A stretch of 64,000 bases of DNA from Rhynchopus sp. YZ270_cl-10 (taxonomy: Eukaryota > Euglenozoa > Diplonemea > Diplonemida > Diplonemidae), in NCBI GenBank assembly GCA_964035575.1, contig OZ037865.1, positions 434,001-498,000 of the forward strand, written 5' to 3'. The position numbers and the translations under genes were made by a program. Below the pieces are notes generated by a model. It saw nothing but the letters and a program-made list of their open reading frames with translations. It searched no databases and was not told the DNA's origin. Shown one piece after another: positions 19,664 to 31,241 of this stretch (positions are counted from its first letter, which is position 1; the number at the start of each line of letters is the position of its first letter).

Positions 19664-20465
19664 CTACATCAAACTAGGGAGACTGCTGATGGCGCCGAGA
19701 GATCGGAGGCTGAAGGGAGCAGGAGAACGAGATGCCGGGTTTGTTTGCGCAGGTTGCGACATTTGGGTTCGGGAATTTTCAAGGAAATAGTAAAAGAGAT
19801 ATCGACTCCACATCTTTCTTGATTTCTAATCACATTTCGTTAAAAAACCCCCCCAAAAAACATACCTTAGGAAACGACGGAAGCAACTCATACGCTGTGC
19901 TTGAACAACAGAGCCCTGCACCGAGCCCGCACACTGCCATGACGAGGCTTTCGTTCCAATGCACGAGGGCAAGCTGCGCGCCGAGAAGCACCGCACACGA
20001 GCATGAGTTGTACGGCAGACCATACGCCACAAAGAGCACACTCTTCGGCGACACTGCTACATACGCGTAGAGTGCCCCAAACAGCATAAAGTAGCACCCC
20101 GGCAGCACCGTGCTGTTCGCCTGCCTAGTATGAAACGCCACAATTCTCAACGTCCACCCCACAAAGTGACACGAGCAAAGATACCGTAGGAACTTCCTTG
20201 CCCCCCATTGCTGTTCCAGAGGCACGCAACACGCCAGCGCCACAGCAGTCCCCAACACAATCTCCCCCGCCGTATGAAAGTAAAACGGCAGCGCGATCAT
20301 CCCCAGCAACACCCCCCACGACATCGACGCAAATGCGGTGTCGATTTCAAAGAGTTGAACCGGACCCCATTGCATGCCGTTCAGCACCGAACCAAAACAC
20401 ACCATAGCCATCAGGGTACCAGTAACAGGGTTCCCTTTAAAGCGGGTTAAAGCAAGGGTTTTCAT
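19664..20465 (-). CDS. UBAC2-like rhomboid pseudoprotease
   Basis: The main exon (about 19866-20465, 200 codons) encodes a multi-pass membrane protein that I align by eye to UBAC2/derlin-type rhomboids. It has several hydrophobic segments, the conserved LEQQWGARKF strand (compare ERxxGSRKF in UBAC2), then PGCYFMLFGAL and a final GLGAGLCC helix. The rhomboid Ser/His dyad (GxSG) is not seen, as expected of pseudoproteases that act in ER-associated degradation. If unspliced the frame ends at 19830 (211 aa). A GTATGT...ATTAG intron of only 40 nt (19826-19865) would instead join LPSFPK to KSRKMWSRYLF, ending at 19664 (253 aa). I cannot decide between them. No C-terminal UBA domain found. Confidence 0.65.
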
Positions 20466-22130
20466 TTTGAAGAAAAAGAAAAAAAAAGAATCGACGCAAG
20501 GGAGTTAGCGTCGCATGCAAATGTGTGTGTGGGAAAAAATGAGGTTTTTCCTTTCAATAATTCTGATAAAAAAATGAGGTGTGGATAATGCTGCATTTTC
20601 CCCCCATAGGGCGTCTCAGCTAAGCAACACTCTCTTAGAGCAAAAGGTTAATTCATATACATTCTTTTCTTAGCGAAACAAAAAGAATGCAAAAGAGGGT
20701 GCAAAAAAATGTACCCTTTCCTTCCACTCTCTTAGAGCAAAAGGATATTACTTTTTTTTTTTTTTTTTTTGTAGCACTTTTTTTTTTGAAAAAAGACAAT
20801 ACACCGTAGGCCACACAGAGAACCTAAAAGAGGGGGCTGGTGTGACGAATGGGGGATTGGGTCAACGAGTAACAATGCCACAAGACAAACGAACGAAAAA
20901 AAAAGGAGAGAAAAAAAAATGGTCCTAACAAAAACACATCGTGCTGCGACAAAACCTGGTAAAAAAAAATATCGTTTTTTTTTCCTATAAAAGCTCTCTT
21001 TCTCTCCCCAGGAGAGTCCCCCCTCCCCCACCCCCCTCACAAAGACAGGGCAGAGGGGAATACAAGGAAGAGGTGCGAGAAGAAAAAATACCTCATCCCT
21101 TCATTTCCCCTACGGCACCCCTTCAACCAGACTCATACAGCACTATCGCTGCGTGGTGAGTCGGATGATTGCATAACTTTTCCACGTCTCTCATCCTTTG
21201 TACACAGTTGTCAGGTCCAGGTGGGATGGCAAAGTGGGGTAAAGATCGGGAGTGATTTTGCTATCCCAAGGGGGTTTGAAGTTTGTTTTGTATTGTATTT
21301 CATTGTAGTATCCCAAGGGGGGGTTATTGAAGTTTTTTGATATGTTTGCTTTTGTGCTATTGCTTTGCTTTTATTGTTTTGCAGTACATTTGCTCTTGTT
21401 TCCCCCTTGGGGATAGGAAAAGCAACTCCCAATCTTTGCTCCCCCCCACTTTGCTCCCACCTGGACCTGATAACTGTGTATTTAGCTGTCTGAAAATAAC
21501 AAAAACAAAAAAAAACCAAAAAAAGAAGAAAAAAAAGTTGTAAGATGAGTTACAGTGCGTCATATTATGGGTGACTTAAGTATGGGTAGATATTGGGTCC
21601 ACCCATAATTATACACAACCGTAATATTGTGACTCACTGTAGCCAGCTTTGCAAACTTTAAAAAGTGTGAGTGAGAACCCCTTTCATCTCTCTCTCTCCA
21701 GAAGCTTTTTTTTTTTTTTTGTGAACAGTCCCCCGAAAGAATAGAAACTTAATAAAAAAAATTGTGACAGTGCCTTGTGTGGAAACAGCGTCCCCATTGA
21801 AAGGTGTGTGGGGGGCTGACATCCACGAGGGTGTGGGGCGTATAGAAAGTAAGAAAAAGTCGATAAAAAAAAGAAAAACAAAAAAAGTGAAAAGAAAAGA
21901 CCAAAAAAAAATAACCGTAGAAACTGACACCCGGGTATTCCATCGTGAAGGATAACGGGCGGTCTACCTAGACTGACTTTGAGGAGAAAATGGGGGGGTT
22001 TAAAATATAAAAAAAAATCTATGCAGGAAAAGCCTGCACATAACGTTTTGCGTGGTGTTCCCCATATTTCCCCTCTTCCCTTTCGAGTGTCCAACAATGT
22101 GATACCTCTGTGCTGAAAAAAAAATTAAAA

Positions 22131-22169
22131 GTTTATAAGATGATCCAAAGCCTCTGGTGCTCAGTCACC
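22131..22169. repeat. Recurrent hairpin copy
   Basis: GTTTATAAGATGATCCAAAGC, CTCTGGT, GCTCAGTCACC. The inner stem is weakened, the outer arms are kept. It is preceded by an A-rich tract. Confidence 0.6.
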
Positions 22170-22776
22170 AAAAAAAAGTTGTCTGAATTAACCCGCATGA
22201 GATTCGTCAGGTCGAACGCATTTGCGGGCTGGGGTGTCCCAGTTGAACTGTTGAGTGTCGATTATAAATTTTTGTTCCTCGGTTGTGCAATCTCCACTTT
22301 TTTTTTCTCTGAAAATATGCTTTAGAAAATAAATGATGTAGAAATACCCACCTTTAACCACAAAAGAATACTTTAGAAGATGGCAATACACCTAAGCTTA
22401 GCCACCCTTTTTAAAAGAGAAAACGACCCGCTTTTATAAGCATTATAGGCAGAGGCAAACCTGCTTTCGTTTTTTTTTTTTTTTTTCATTTTTCCTTTTT
22501 ATTTGCTAGATTTTACGTTTTCCCCAAAAATCCCTTCCCCCCTTCCCCCCCGATTCAGAAAATTCGTTTTTTATTAGTATAGAACAGTAGTATCCATACG
22601 ACAGTAGGCACTAAGACACGATACTTACACGTTTGGGTTTTGTTTTTTTTTTTTTTCATTTTTCATTTTTTTTTTCTTTCCCCCCCTCCCTTTTATTATT
22701 TTCTGAAAACGTTAGTTATGATCTGTACCCACCCGAGGGAGTTTTCTCTCACTAAAGTTTTCTTCTTCTTTTTTTT

Positions 22777-22842
22777 GATAAGTTGTTGGAGTAGTACAGT
22801 TGCCTCGGTTGTGTTGACACAGTCGTGCAATCTCCACTGTCT
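22777..22842. repeat. GTTGGAGTAGT interspersed repeat copy
   Basis: Matches 48761-48830: GATAARTTGTTGGAGTAGT, GCCTCGGTTGTGTTG, CACAG, GTGCAAT and CTCC in the same order. Confidence 0.65.
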
Positions 22843-22934
22843 TCTTTTTTTTACCCCCCCCTTCTTTATTTTCTCATTCCATCTCCCATTTTTCAAAAAC
22901 CACCCCTTTTCTTCAAATTGGAAGAGCAATATCC

Positions 22935-25900
22935 TTACCAGAAAGGACACCAACCGGTATAGCACTGTGCGAGGTTTTCAAAGGAAAGTGCAGAACGGAC
23001 GAGGACTTCGACCTGCGCAGATTCATCGAGAGCGAGCTTCTTTGCAGACGACCCCTCGGCGCACTTCTGCTGTGTGCGAACAAACTCTGTGCCGTCCAGC
23101 TTTGCTTGAATCCTGCGAATCACCTTTGCAACAGAGCCTGCATCGGTCCGCAGGGTGTACTCCTCATTCGCGTAGCTCTGAATCAGACGCGACGACGAGA
23201 CAGGTCTGTCCTCTGTATCAAGACTGTGCTCGCTGCTGAACATCCGCGCCAACTTAGGAACAGGGGAACGGTCACCACTCTGCTCTTCAGTGGCGGTGTT
23301 AGCATCGCCACTTCCATGCACATTGAGCTTACCGTGCACAATGGGGTCGTGGACGAAGGCCTGAAAAGAAGTAGGGATTAAAATGAAAAGTTTAAAGTGT
23401 GAACACCTCTGCGGTGGGGGGTGTGGGGTGGGACAGTACCTCAAGCATCGCCATGAGTGGCTGCTTGCCTTTCCGTAGGATGCGCATAGCAGAGCGTGCT
23501 GTGAGGCGGAAGGTTCCTGTCAGGCCGCCTACGCCCATGGCACGGACCATCTGGTTGTGTTGGTGTGTTGTGTTTATTTAGAAAGACTACTATTTTCTTA
23601 TTGTCCATTGATTTATCTATTACCAAACCTCAATATTTTCAGTTGGGGAGAAATGATGCAATTCGAAGAAAGTTTCTATTTTTATATTGTTCTGTTTTGG
23701 TCCTCAAACAGTCCAGAGGGTTAAACACTACCGCGATGAGGTTGGATTGAAAGAAAAAAAACCAAAAAAGAGAAAAGTTTATAAGATGATCCTAAGCCTC
23801 TCGTGCTTAGTCACCTTATCATATTCGTTATCGCACAGCTTCAGCTGCGCTGGCTTCTACAAGTTTGTTGTCAGGGATGATGTCATTTCCCCAGCCGGAG
23901 TTCGTAATTTTGGCACGCACGATGACGTGTTCGAGCATGTGCATAGTGTAGCGCGGGTACGTAAAAACTGGGCGACGGTCGTAGCCTATAAGTCCGGGTG
24001 CGCCAATGGACCGGAGGCCCCGTGAGGAGGAGATGGCAGATGCGGGAAATGGGTTTTGGATCCCAAGAGCTTTGCACAGGCGGTGAAGCTTGTTGAGCAA
24101 TGTGCGCAAGGCAGAGGCCCGTTCTCTAATGTTAGAGGTTGGCCGGAGAACGTAGATCCTGTGGAAAATTTCCAAAAAAGAATTATACCATTGGGCTGAG
24201 TCTGAAAGGCACCTTCTCTGGAAAGCTTTCGCGGTTCATGGCGGTTTCGAAGCAGTCTGCAAAGTCGATGTGCGTGACTTTGCCTGTGTACCCGATCATG
24301 ATGTTGCCAGGGTGGCGGTCTCCGAGGCCAAGAATGTAGCCTACCATTGACATCAGCGCTGAACTGCGTGTGAACACACCACGCTTTTCTATCCATTGCA
24401 CTGCGTCCGCACTGCGGAGCCAGAGGTATGTGTGGATGTCTTCGCTTTGCAGCTTTTGGAGGGTAACCTCGAGGGCTTCAGCCTTCTGGATGCCACGCAA
24501 GGTTGCGTGGAGCCCATGCTGCTCTGCCTTGAACATCTCCAGCTCCTCTCGCACCCTCTTCGAATTCTTCCCTCGCATCTCCGACAGAATTTCATCCATA
24601 GTCTGCGCCCTCTCCACCCACCCAATCAGCCCTGCCGTCGAGGACAGCGGGACTATCGCAAACGTCTGAATCGACGGCATCGAGCTGTGCAGACTCATCT
24701 TCGGCAGGTTCATGGTAATCAAATTGTTGACCAACTCGAGCAGCTGCATCACCCTCTGGTCCAGACGGAGGTCCTCATGCCCTTTGAGCAGGAACATATA
24801 ACTCTCGCCATCCGCACCATAGATGGTCAACTGCTTAGGCCGTCTTTTCGAACCCATGACAAGCAAGCGTTGTTTAAAGCTTGCGATTCCCACCGTGGCT
24901 CCTGTTCCTGGGACGGTGATGTGCATGTCGCGTGCGGCGTGTAGTTTAGGGGAGGACATCTTCAGACTAACGTGTTTCTGTTGTTGCAGAGTGCGTGAGA
25001 TGCGTGCGTACACATGGCCGTAGATCTCCCAGGCTCGTGTCATGTCTGCTTCGCGGCGGGTTTTCTTGTAGCTGACCCACGCAACCTTAGCAGTGGCCAA
25101 ATCCCCTTGGTGTGCTTTGAGAAACTCTGCGTCCAGACCGGAGGCGGGTGATTTCAACTCATCGTGCAAAGGGCCGAGGATGTTGATGGAAGCGTCGCCT
25201 TTCCCTTGCATCCATTGCCGGTTTGCCTCCATGAGACCTTCGCACCATTTTTCGTGCCAGGACACAGCAACGCGGACCAGCTCCGACGTCAGCAGCTCGA
25301 CCTCCGATGCGAGGCGTGGGTGTTTGTCGCGGATCAACGCATACACCGCTGCAGCAGCGTTCTTCCTCGCACGGCTCGCCGCATTGATCACCGGACACCT
25401 CAGCGGCACCGACAGACACAACAACACCCTTTGCGGGCAGTGCTTTGCGATGAGAATCAACAAATCTTGCACAATCTTTTCTAATGCGGGCTCCTTTCCT
25501 CCAACCCGCGAAAGCACCTGCGGCAGCACCGGAATAAAATACCTCGCCGGGAGCGTCTTCAACGAAACACGGAATTCAGTTTCTACAGCATGAATATTGC
25601 CAAACGTTAACACCAGGTTCAGAAGACGGAGCACGTCTTGGGTGGCCAACTCCGGAGGATCGCTGATTTCGATGCAACGAACGAACCCTTTCACCGCCGA
25701 CAGCGCGAAGGCACCGCTTTCGCTGCGTTCCAGCGTTGCGTCACGATGCGCGATACGCAGGTTGAGAAGCGCCCATTCGTGCCAGATACGGTAGTCCGCT
25801 TCATGCGCCTGCGGCCTCCGCACCTTGACCGCCATCGCCGACCGCAGCAAATCCAAGATAACCCCCCTATGCGGCAACATCCAATAGTCATTCGGCTGCA

Positions 25901-28900
25901 TCGACTGCTTCCACTGCGCCATGATCACCAACGAATCCTGATGCGCCTCAGGCGGCGCCGTCTCCTGCAGCATCACGATGTATATCTCCAACTGCTCAAT
26001 CAACGTTGGCCTGCTCTTCGGCTCTATGTCCCAGAGAACCTGAATATAGGACATCACCAGATTCGGGCTGATGGAAGGGGAAATGAGCGACGCATCCAAC
26101 TCCACTGTTCCTGGGGCAAGAGAAATCGCTTTGCCAAGGAGGAGACGCAGGGTTCGCGCCTGCCGTTTGGTGGGGAGGATGCTGACGTAGTGCAGCCAGT
26201 CGTCGATGTTCTCCTCATGCTTTACGACTAAGGTGCGGAGGTTGAGCACATCCCGCATGTGCCATGGATCATGCCGCATTGCTCTAAGCCGTTTCGACCA
26301 TACAACACGGAGCTGCGCTTTGCGGTCTTCAGGGCTGTCAGCATAGTCAATCAACTCCTCGACCTCACCTAAATGCTGCAGCATCACAACCAATTCATAT
26401 CCCCTCCGGGTGTCCTTTGCGACGTGGTGCATCACTGCCTTCTCCAACGCAGACCTGCAGGACGCTACGAGACGCAGCGCTTCGTCGTTCCTGCCTCGTT
26501 TAACCGCAATAACAGCACGGTAGAACTCTGCTGTGCATGCGGTGGGAGAGTCACCAGGTCTCCGTGGAGGTGTAGAGTCCCCGGGGAGGGGCATGAGACG
26601 AACAGACTCCTCCATGGTCTCCCAGTCGTTGAGCATCCATGCTGCGTGGCAGACGGCGCGTGCAGTGCGTCTTTTATGTTCTATCGCAGCGTTTCCATCG
26701 GAGCTTTCATTCTTGCTGAGGGCTAGGACCCCCAGCCAATCCCCCATATGCTCCTTGCATCGCATCATCCCTGCAAGATAGTCAGTTTTATCGCCGTCTG
26801 CGGGAGTTTGAGAGCGCCAGAGCTTTTCGAACTCATCGTACGCCCGCATCCACCACCCTAAGTCTTCGTATGTGGCAGAGCCTGCAATCAGGTCGGCTAC
26901 TCCCTTACGTTTGACCAGGGTAAGGACACCTTCTGCTTGTTGTGTCTGTTCGAGGTATTTGTTGACGTGAACGATCTTCCTGCATGCTTCTAGATAGTCG
27001 AGGCGAGTCTGGTCGGGCCAGAAGATGGGTGGGAGAGGAGCGGAGGAGCGTTCCAGTCGGCAGACCTCGAGCTCAAGCCAGTGGAGTGCGAGAGGGTAGT
27101 TCTGTGCCTGCTCTGCAAGAGACCAAAGCTGGTGTGCAGGGAGGAATTTGTGGACGTTCCGGAGCCTCTCCCCGCTGTCCGCAAAGTGCTGCGAATACGC
27201 CCGCTCGACAAAAGAGCACAACGCAAGCAAAGGGTTCAACACCGCACCAGAGTGTGTCACCTGAAGCACATCCTTCACACAACGCGACAACACCGCCTGG
27301 TCTTCATTGGTCAACGCATTGTAACAAAGCGAGAAGGCAGGAGGGAACAACGCCCTCGCGAGCGAAGGGTGCCCTTTACCTACATGCGCACAGGCACGCA
27401 AAACGGTACGCGGTGACTGCGAAAGCAGCTCCAACGTCAAATTATACAACCAACGTTCAAAATCACCGTCGGTATGCGCCTTGGAGTATCCCATCACAGA
27501 CGCCTTTAGCTGCGTGGTGTTGACAACATGAGGGTCACGCCGCATATTCCCCTTTGTGAGGGGCGACTGTGCGGAGCCCACCCTTCCGCCAGACCCCACT
27601 GATGGTGCAGGAGGGAATAATGCCTCACATCCCAACGCTCCACTGCCAGGCTCCGCTTCGGACAGCACCACCATCGCACGGTGCGCCTCATCCCCAGTCA
27701 TCTCCCGCAGGGAACACACCACGGACTCACGGTACATATCAAAGTCCGCTCCAAGCGAGGTTGCCACTACACATAGGGTGCGCAGACCTTCGCTCCCAAC
27801 GCTGTGGCGGGCGTCTGCAGCGGGGGTGACCACACCTTGCGCAATTCTCACCAAAGAGTGGATGACCCTCGCCGAGACGTCCATCATAGATACACCCTGT
27901 TGGCAGAGGCCTGCAAGCGATTGTATGCACATAATGCGGAGGTCGGGCAGCTGGTCTGTAGCGCCGGCAACGTCGAGGAGGCAGGCAGCGACAGGGATCA
28001 GGAAGGGCACAACAAGGGACCACAGCGGCTCAAAGGCGTGCACAGCACGGCCAGCGAGGATGTCATCCTGCAGACCGCGGCGCACCACCTCAATGAGCTT
28101 AGGCATAAGCCACTCCGCATGGGCCTCCATCGCGTCCATCCCTACGTGCAGCTCAATCGCAAGCGATACAATCGTTGTCGTCTCCTGGAGGTTGAGGATG
28201 TTTGGAATTGAGGGTTTGGCAGTGGTGGGGTGTGTGTGCATACCTGTTGTTCCGTTGGGTCCCAGTGCTGCTTCATAAAAGCGACAATGCGGTCAATAAA
28301 TCCCCCAACCACAACTTTGTTCTCTGCAGCGCTGTCGGTGCCTTCGTGGGTCTGAAAAAAAGAAAAAAAAATTATTATTTGGCAGGAAGAAAAAGCCCAC
28401 TTTGGTACATACCATTGCTACGGCGTGGAGGAGTGTTCTGAACAGTGCCTCTGCAAATGCTGGGTCATACCGCCCCTCCGTGCATGACTCCAGGAGGGAC
28501 AACGACGTTGGAAGCACCCTTTCGAGAAGCGTGGCCGGCCGCGACCCTGGGATGGAGAGGAAGGCTTTCATCACGCTTTGGAGAGCTTGCACTGCTTCGC
28601 GACGGTGGAATGCGAGCGACGGAGTTTCCAATATCTCCAACAAGCACATCGTTGCCACATGCCCATCATAATCGGGCGACGTCACCTTCGGCGGCTGCGT
28701 CAGCAACACCGACTGCTTTGCGATTGAGTAATCCACCGCACCTATCGCCCCTAACAAACACACCATGGAGGTCTTCACATCCGGATCCCCTTCCTTCAAA
28801 CACTCCAACAGACGCGAAAACAGCTGCGAATGGGTGTCCGAATGGTCAAACGACATCCCAATCCTCACAAGCATCGTCAACAACCGCCCGGCCACTGCTG

Positions 28901-31241
28901 TCGCAACACTTTGCTTCCCGGTAACAATATCGACCGCGACGGTGAACAACCTTGAGAGCACCTTCGGTTCAAACTGATGCCTTGCCTCCAATAGCTGGCA
29001 CAACGTTGTCAACAGCGCGGCTTTAAAACGCGACGACGTTGCCGACTCTAGTCTCTCCATTAGCAGTTCGTTCAACGAATGCGAATACTCCACCAACACT
29101 GTCGACGATGCCTTAGCCAACCCCCCCAGCATCCGCGCGGCTTGCTCCTGCTGCATCGCATCTGTTGGACACTGCAGCTCCGTTGTCACCTGCTTTGCCA
29201 ACAAACGCACCCTCTCCGACAACCGCGGTGTCAACGCAACAATCGACGTCACCACATCCAACGCAACTTCCCTCGCATCCGCCGCTTCGTCCACCAACGA
29301 CGCACACAGATACCTTACACAAGCATCGGTCGCAAGAATCTCTTTGCACTGTGGAACAATATGATCACGTATCGAACACAACGTTGACCTCCGTACATCC
29401 GCAACTGGATCGGCCAAAGCCATGCGAAGCACCTTGATTAGCAGCCGTTCATTCTGCCCCCTCTCTGCCACCACCAATCGACAGCACGCAGCAGCAGCCT
29501 CACGGCGCACCACAGTTCTCCCATGCGCCAGCAGCCCCGACACAACCTCAACCAGCCTCGCATCGCCTTCCAAACAATCAATCCCACACTCCCCCAGCGC
29601 CATCAGAGCGCCCACCGCTGCCTCCCCATCCGGAGATTCATCCGTCTGGATTGCATTCAACACCCTCTCGATGATCAGCGTCTGTAGAGTACTCTGCAAC
29701 TCTGGACGCACAAAGGTGAATTCCAACAGAAGCCGCGTCATCGCCTTCGACAACGGCAAACACCCCGCACGGAGGAGAAGATGACGAAGCATATCCGACA
29801 CAAGATCTTCACTGGTACATTGCTTTGCAAAGGAGAGAACGCAGGCGGCAGCTCCGGGGCAAGGTGAAGGTGCCTCCAGCGCGGAGATGACGGCAGATGA
29901 TATATCTGAGGCAATACTGTCTGCACAGACGCCTTGACTTTCAATAATCGCTGCCAACGCTGAAAACGCAGTAGTTCTGATTTTCTCCCCGGTTTCGCAC
30001 GCAGGAAAGCTTCCATTCAACACCGGCAACGGAGGTGCAGCTGCACCCCCCAACGAATTCGACAAAGACCCGGACCCTGCAAAACCATTTGCATTTGAAG
30101 TGAACCCAAGCATCGCAGTGATGCTGTTATTCGACGGCGGTGACGACGACGACGAAGACGATGAAGAGGACGACGACGATGTTCGAGACATCGCGTCGCG
30201 TGGTGTGTGCATATACGTAGCCGGCTTCGTCAATGAGATGCACGCCGCTGCTGCCTCAATACTATACTTCCCGAAGGGAACCGGATGGTGCTTCGACAGA
30301 GAACACAACAACTCAATCGAGCTGACCCTCAACCACAACGGACAATGCGCATCGGTCAGCCCCAAGCACCCTGCGGTAATCTCCTGGACAAACGCATTGT
30401 CGACCGCATACCCTTGCTCCACAACCTCGAGCAACACCAACAACGCGCCATGTCTATTATTCGTCCCTATATCCTCAAGATTCAACAACGTTGTACACTC
30501 TTTAACCAAATTGTCTGAATGCACCGACCTTGTTGGGACCCCCCTATGTTCTGTCACACCAACACGAAGCGCGACAGAGAGCGAGCATGCTACAGCCTTT
30601 CTGCAGCGAATGTTAGGGTGGTCCAATGCATTGATCAGACCTTTGTGAAAACGTTTTAAACGGGATGCGACAGCAGCTGGGGCGGAGAGGGCTAACTCTC
30701 TGAACCCAACGCTGGAGCAGTAATAACGGTCGCGTTGTCGTCGGTTGAGCCACTCAAGGTATTGATCGCATTCGGCATCAACGATGACAGAAGAAAGAAC
30801 AAAATCGGTGCGTGCAATGAGACCCAGCGCCTTTGCAGCTACGTCCACTATGTCCATATCCGCAGAGTGCATCAGACGGGAGAGGAAGTTCGCAAAGAAG
30901 GAAAGCTGTGCAGTGCGGGAGGAAGAGTCGGCATAGTCAGTGCTGATGAGAGAGTGGACCGCGTAGATGCAGGCGTGGCGGACGGAGCTGTCCTCAGATT
31001 TCGCAAGGGCCTGGAGTTTGCGGTTGACCACACGTTGGAAGAGGCGGATGAGTTCAGGGTTGACAGTCATAGCTTTCGCCTCCATCAATCGTTTCAGCTC
31101 GCGGACCGCCCTCTCACTGTCTTCAGTGTGGATGCGCGCCAGCGCACGATCCACCGCACTCACCCATTCACTACTCGGCCCCCCCTTCTCCTGCTCCCCC
31201 ATCAGCCCCGGAGGCGAAATCGCCGTGGCGACATCCCCCAA
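22935..31241 (-). CDS. TOR: Target of rapamycin (TOR) protein kinase, complete
   Basis: Five exons inferred from GT-AG boundaries that keep frame and alignment to mTOR: 28413-31241, 28244-28351, 24189-28184, 23440-23550, 22935-23360; 2489 codons before the stop. Order: N-terminal HEAT repeats (about 1-1000), FAT (about 1150-1900), FRB (about 1951-2046), kinase with FLLKGHEDL (Lys2113), GLGDRHPGN (Asp2268) and HIDFAD (Asp2286), then FATC ending CYTGWCPFW. Length is close to human mTOR (2549). It is the catalytic core of TORC1/TORC2, a Ser/Thr kinase coupling nutrients to growth. Oddities: DFG reads DFA; the FRB pocket differs at several rapamycin contacts; the fourth intron is ten times longer than the others. 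The HEAT region includes a Ser-rich run (SRTSSSSSSSS, about 352-367) and a Gly/Ser linker. Start: first Met before the HEAT region. Confidence 0.95.
23361..23439 (-). other. TOR intron 4b (79 nt)
   Basis: GTACTG...TTCTTTTCAG on the minus strand. It joins LMAMLE to AFVHDP exactly as in the mTOR alignment (AVLEAFVYDP). Confidence 0.85.
23551..24188 (-). other. Long TOR intron (638 nt) carrying an unrelated open frame
   Basis: It separates FRLSPM from MVRAMGVGG, contiguous in mTOR (FRLTRMLTNAMEVTG). The other introns of the gene are 59-79 nt. Inside, on the sense strand, 23828-24160 is GC-rich and open for about 105 codons (for example FTYPRYTMHMLEHVIVRAK), and is followed directly by a hairpin copy (23777-23815) and T-rich DNA. 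A mini-intron-like GTATAA...CCACAG (24159-24188) borders the open frame, but splicing there would not keep the TOR frame for more than eight codons. I do not recognise the product. Confidence 0.7.
23777..23815. repeat. Recurrent hairpin copy inside the TOR intron
   Basis: Consensus copy: GTTTATAAGATGATCCTAAGC, CTCTCGT, GCTTAGTCACC. On the TOR-sense strand it reads hairpin, TTATAAAC, then TTTTCTCTTTTTT. Confidence 0.8.
28185..28243 (-). other. TOR intron 2 (59 nt)
   Basis: GTATGC...CTCCAG on the minus strand; phase 0; joins PTEQQ to ETTTIVSLA. Confidence 0.85.
28352..28412 (-). other. TOR intron 1 (61 nt)
   Basis: GTATGT...TTTTTTTCAG on the minus strand; phase 0; joins LLHAVAM to THEGTDS. 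Confidence 0.85.

Larger units (their letters stand above)
20466..22934. other. Spacer between TOR and the UBAC2-like gene
   Basis: Non-coding, very rich in A/T homopolymers. It contains an inverted pair around a palindromic stretch (CAGGTCCAGGTGGGAKC... at 21212 versus CCCACCTGGACCTG at 21453), two hairpin copies (22131-22169, 22376-22406) and a GTTGGAGTAGTACAGTTGCC repeat copy (22777-22842). No gene seen. Confidence 0.55.

Noticed and set aside
22640-23239. 199-codon plus-strand frame
   Set aside because: Starts in poly-T (a run of Phe) and continues as antisense of the last TOR exon.
24159-24188. 30-nt mini-intron in TOR (GTATAA...CCACAG)
   Set aside because: Splicing there leads to a stop after eight codons and loses the conserved MVRAMGV continuation, which is restored by the 638-nt intron.
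24396-24944. Plus-strand frames across TOR (24396-24944, 26984-27523, 27556-28278, 30100-30648)
   Set aside because: Antisense shadows of TOR, whose minus frame aligns throughout to the kinase.
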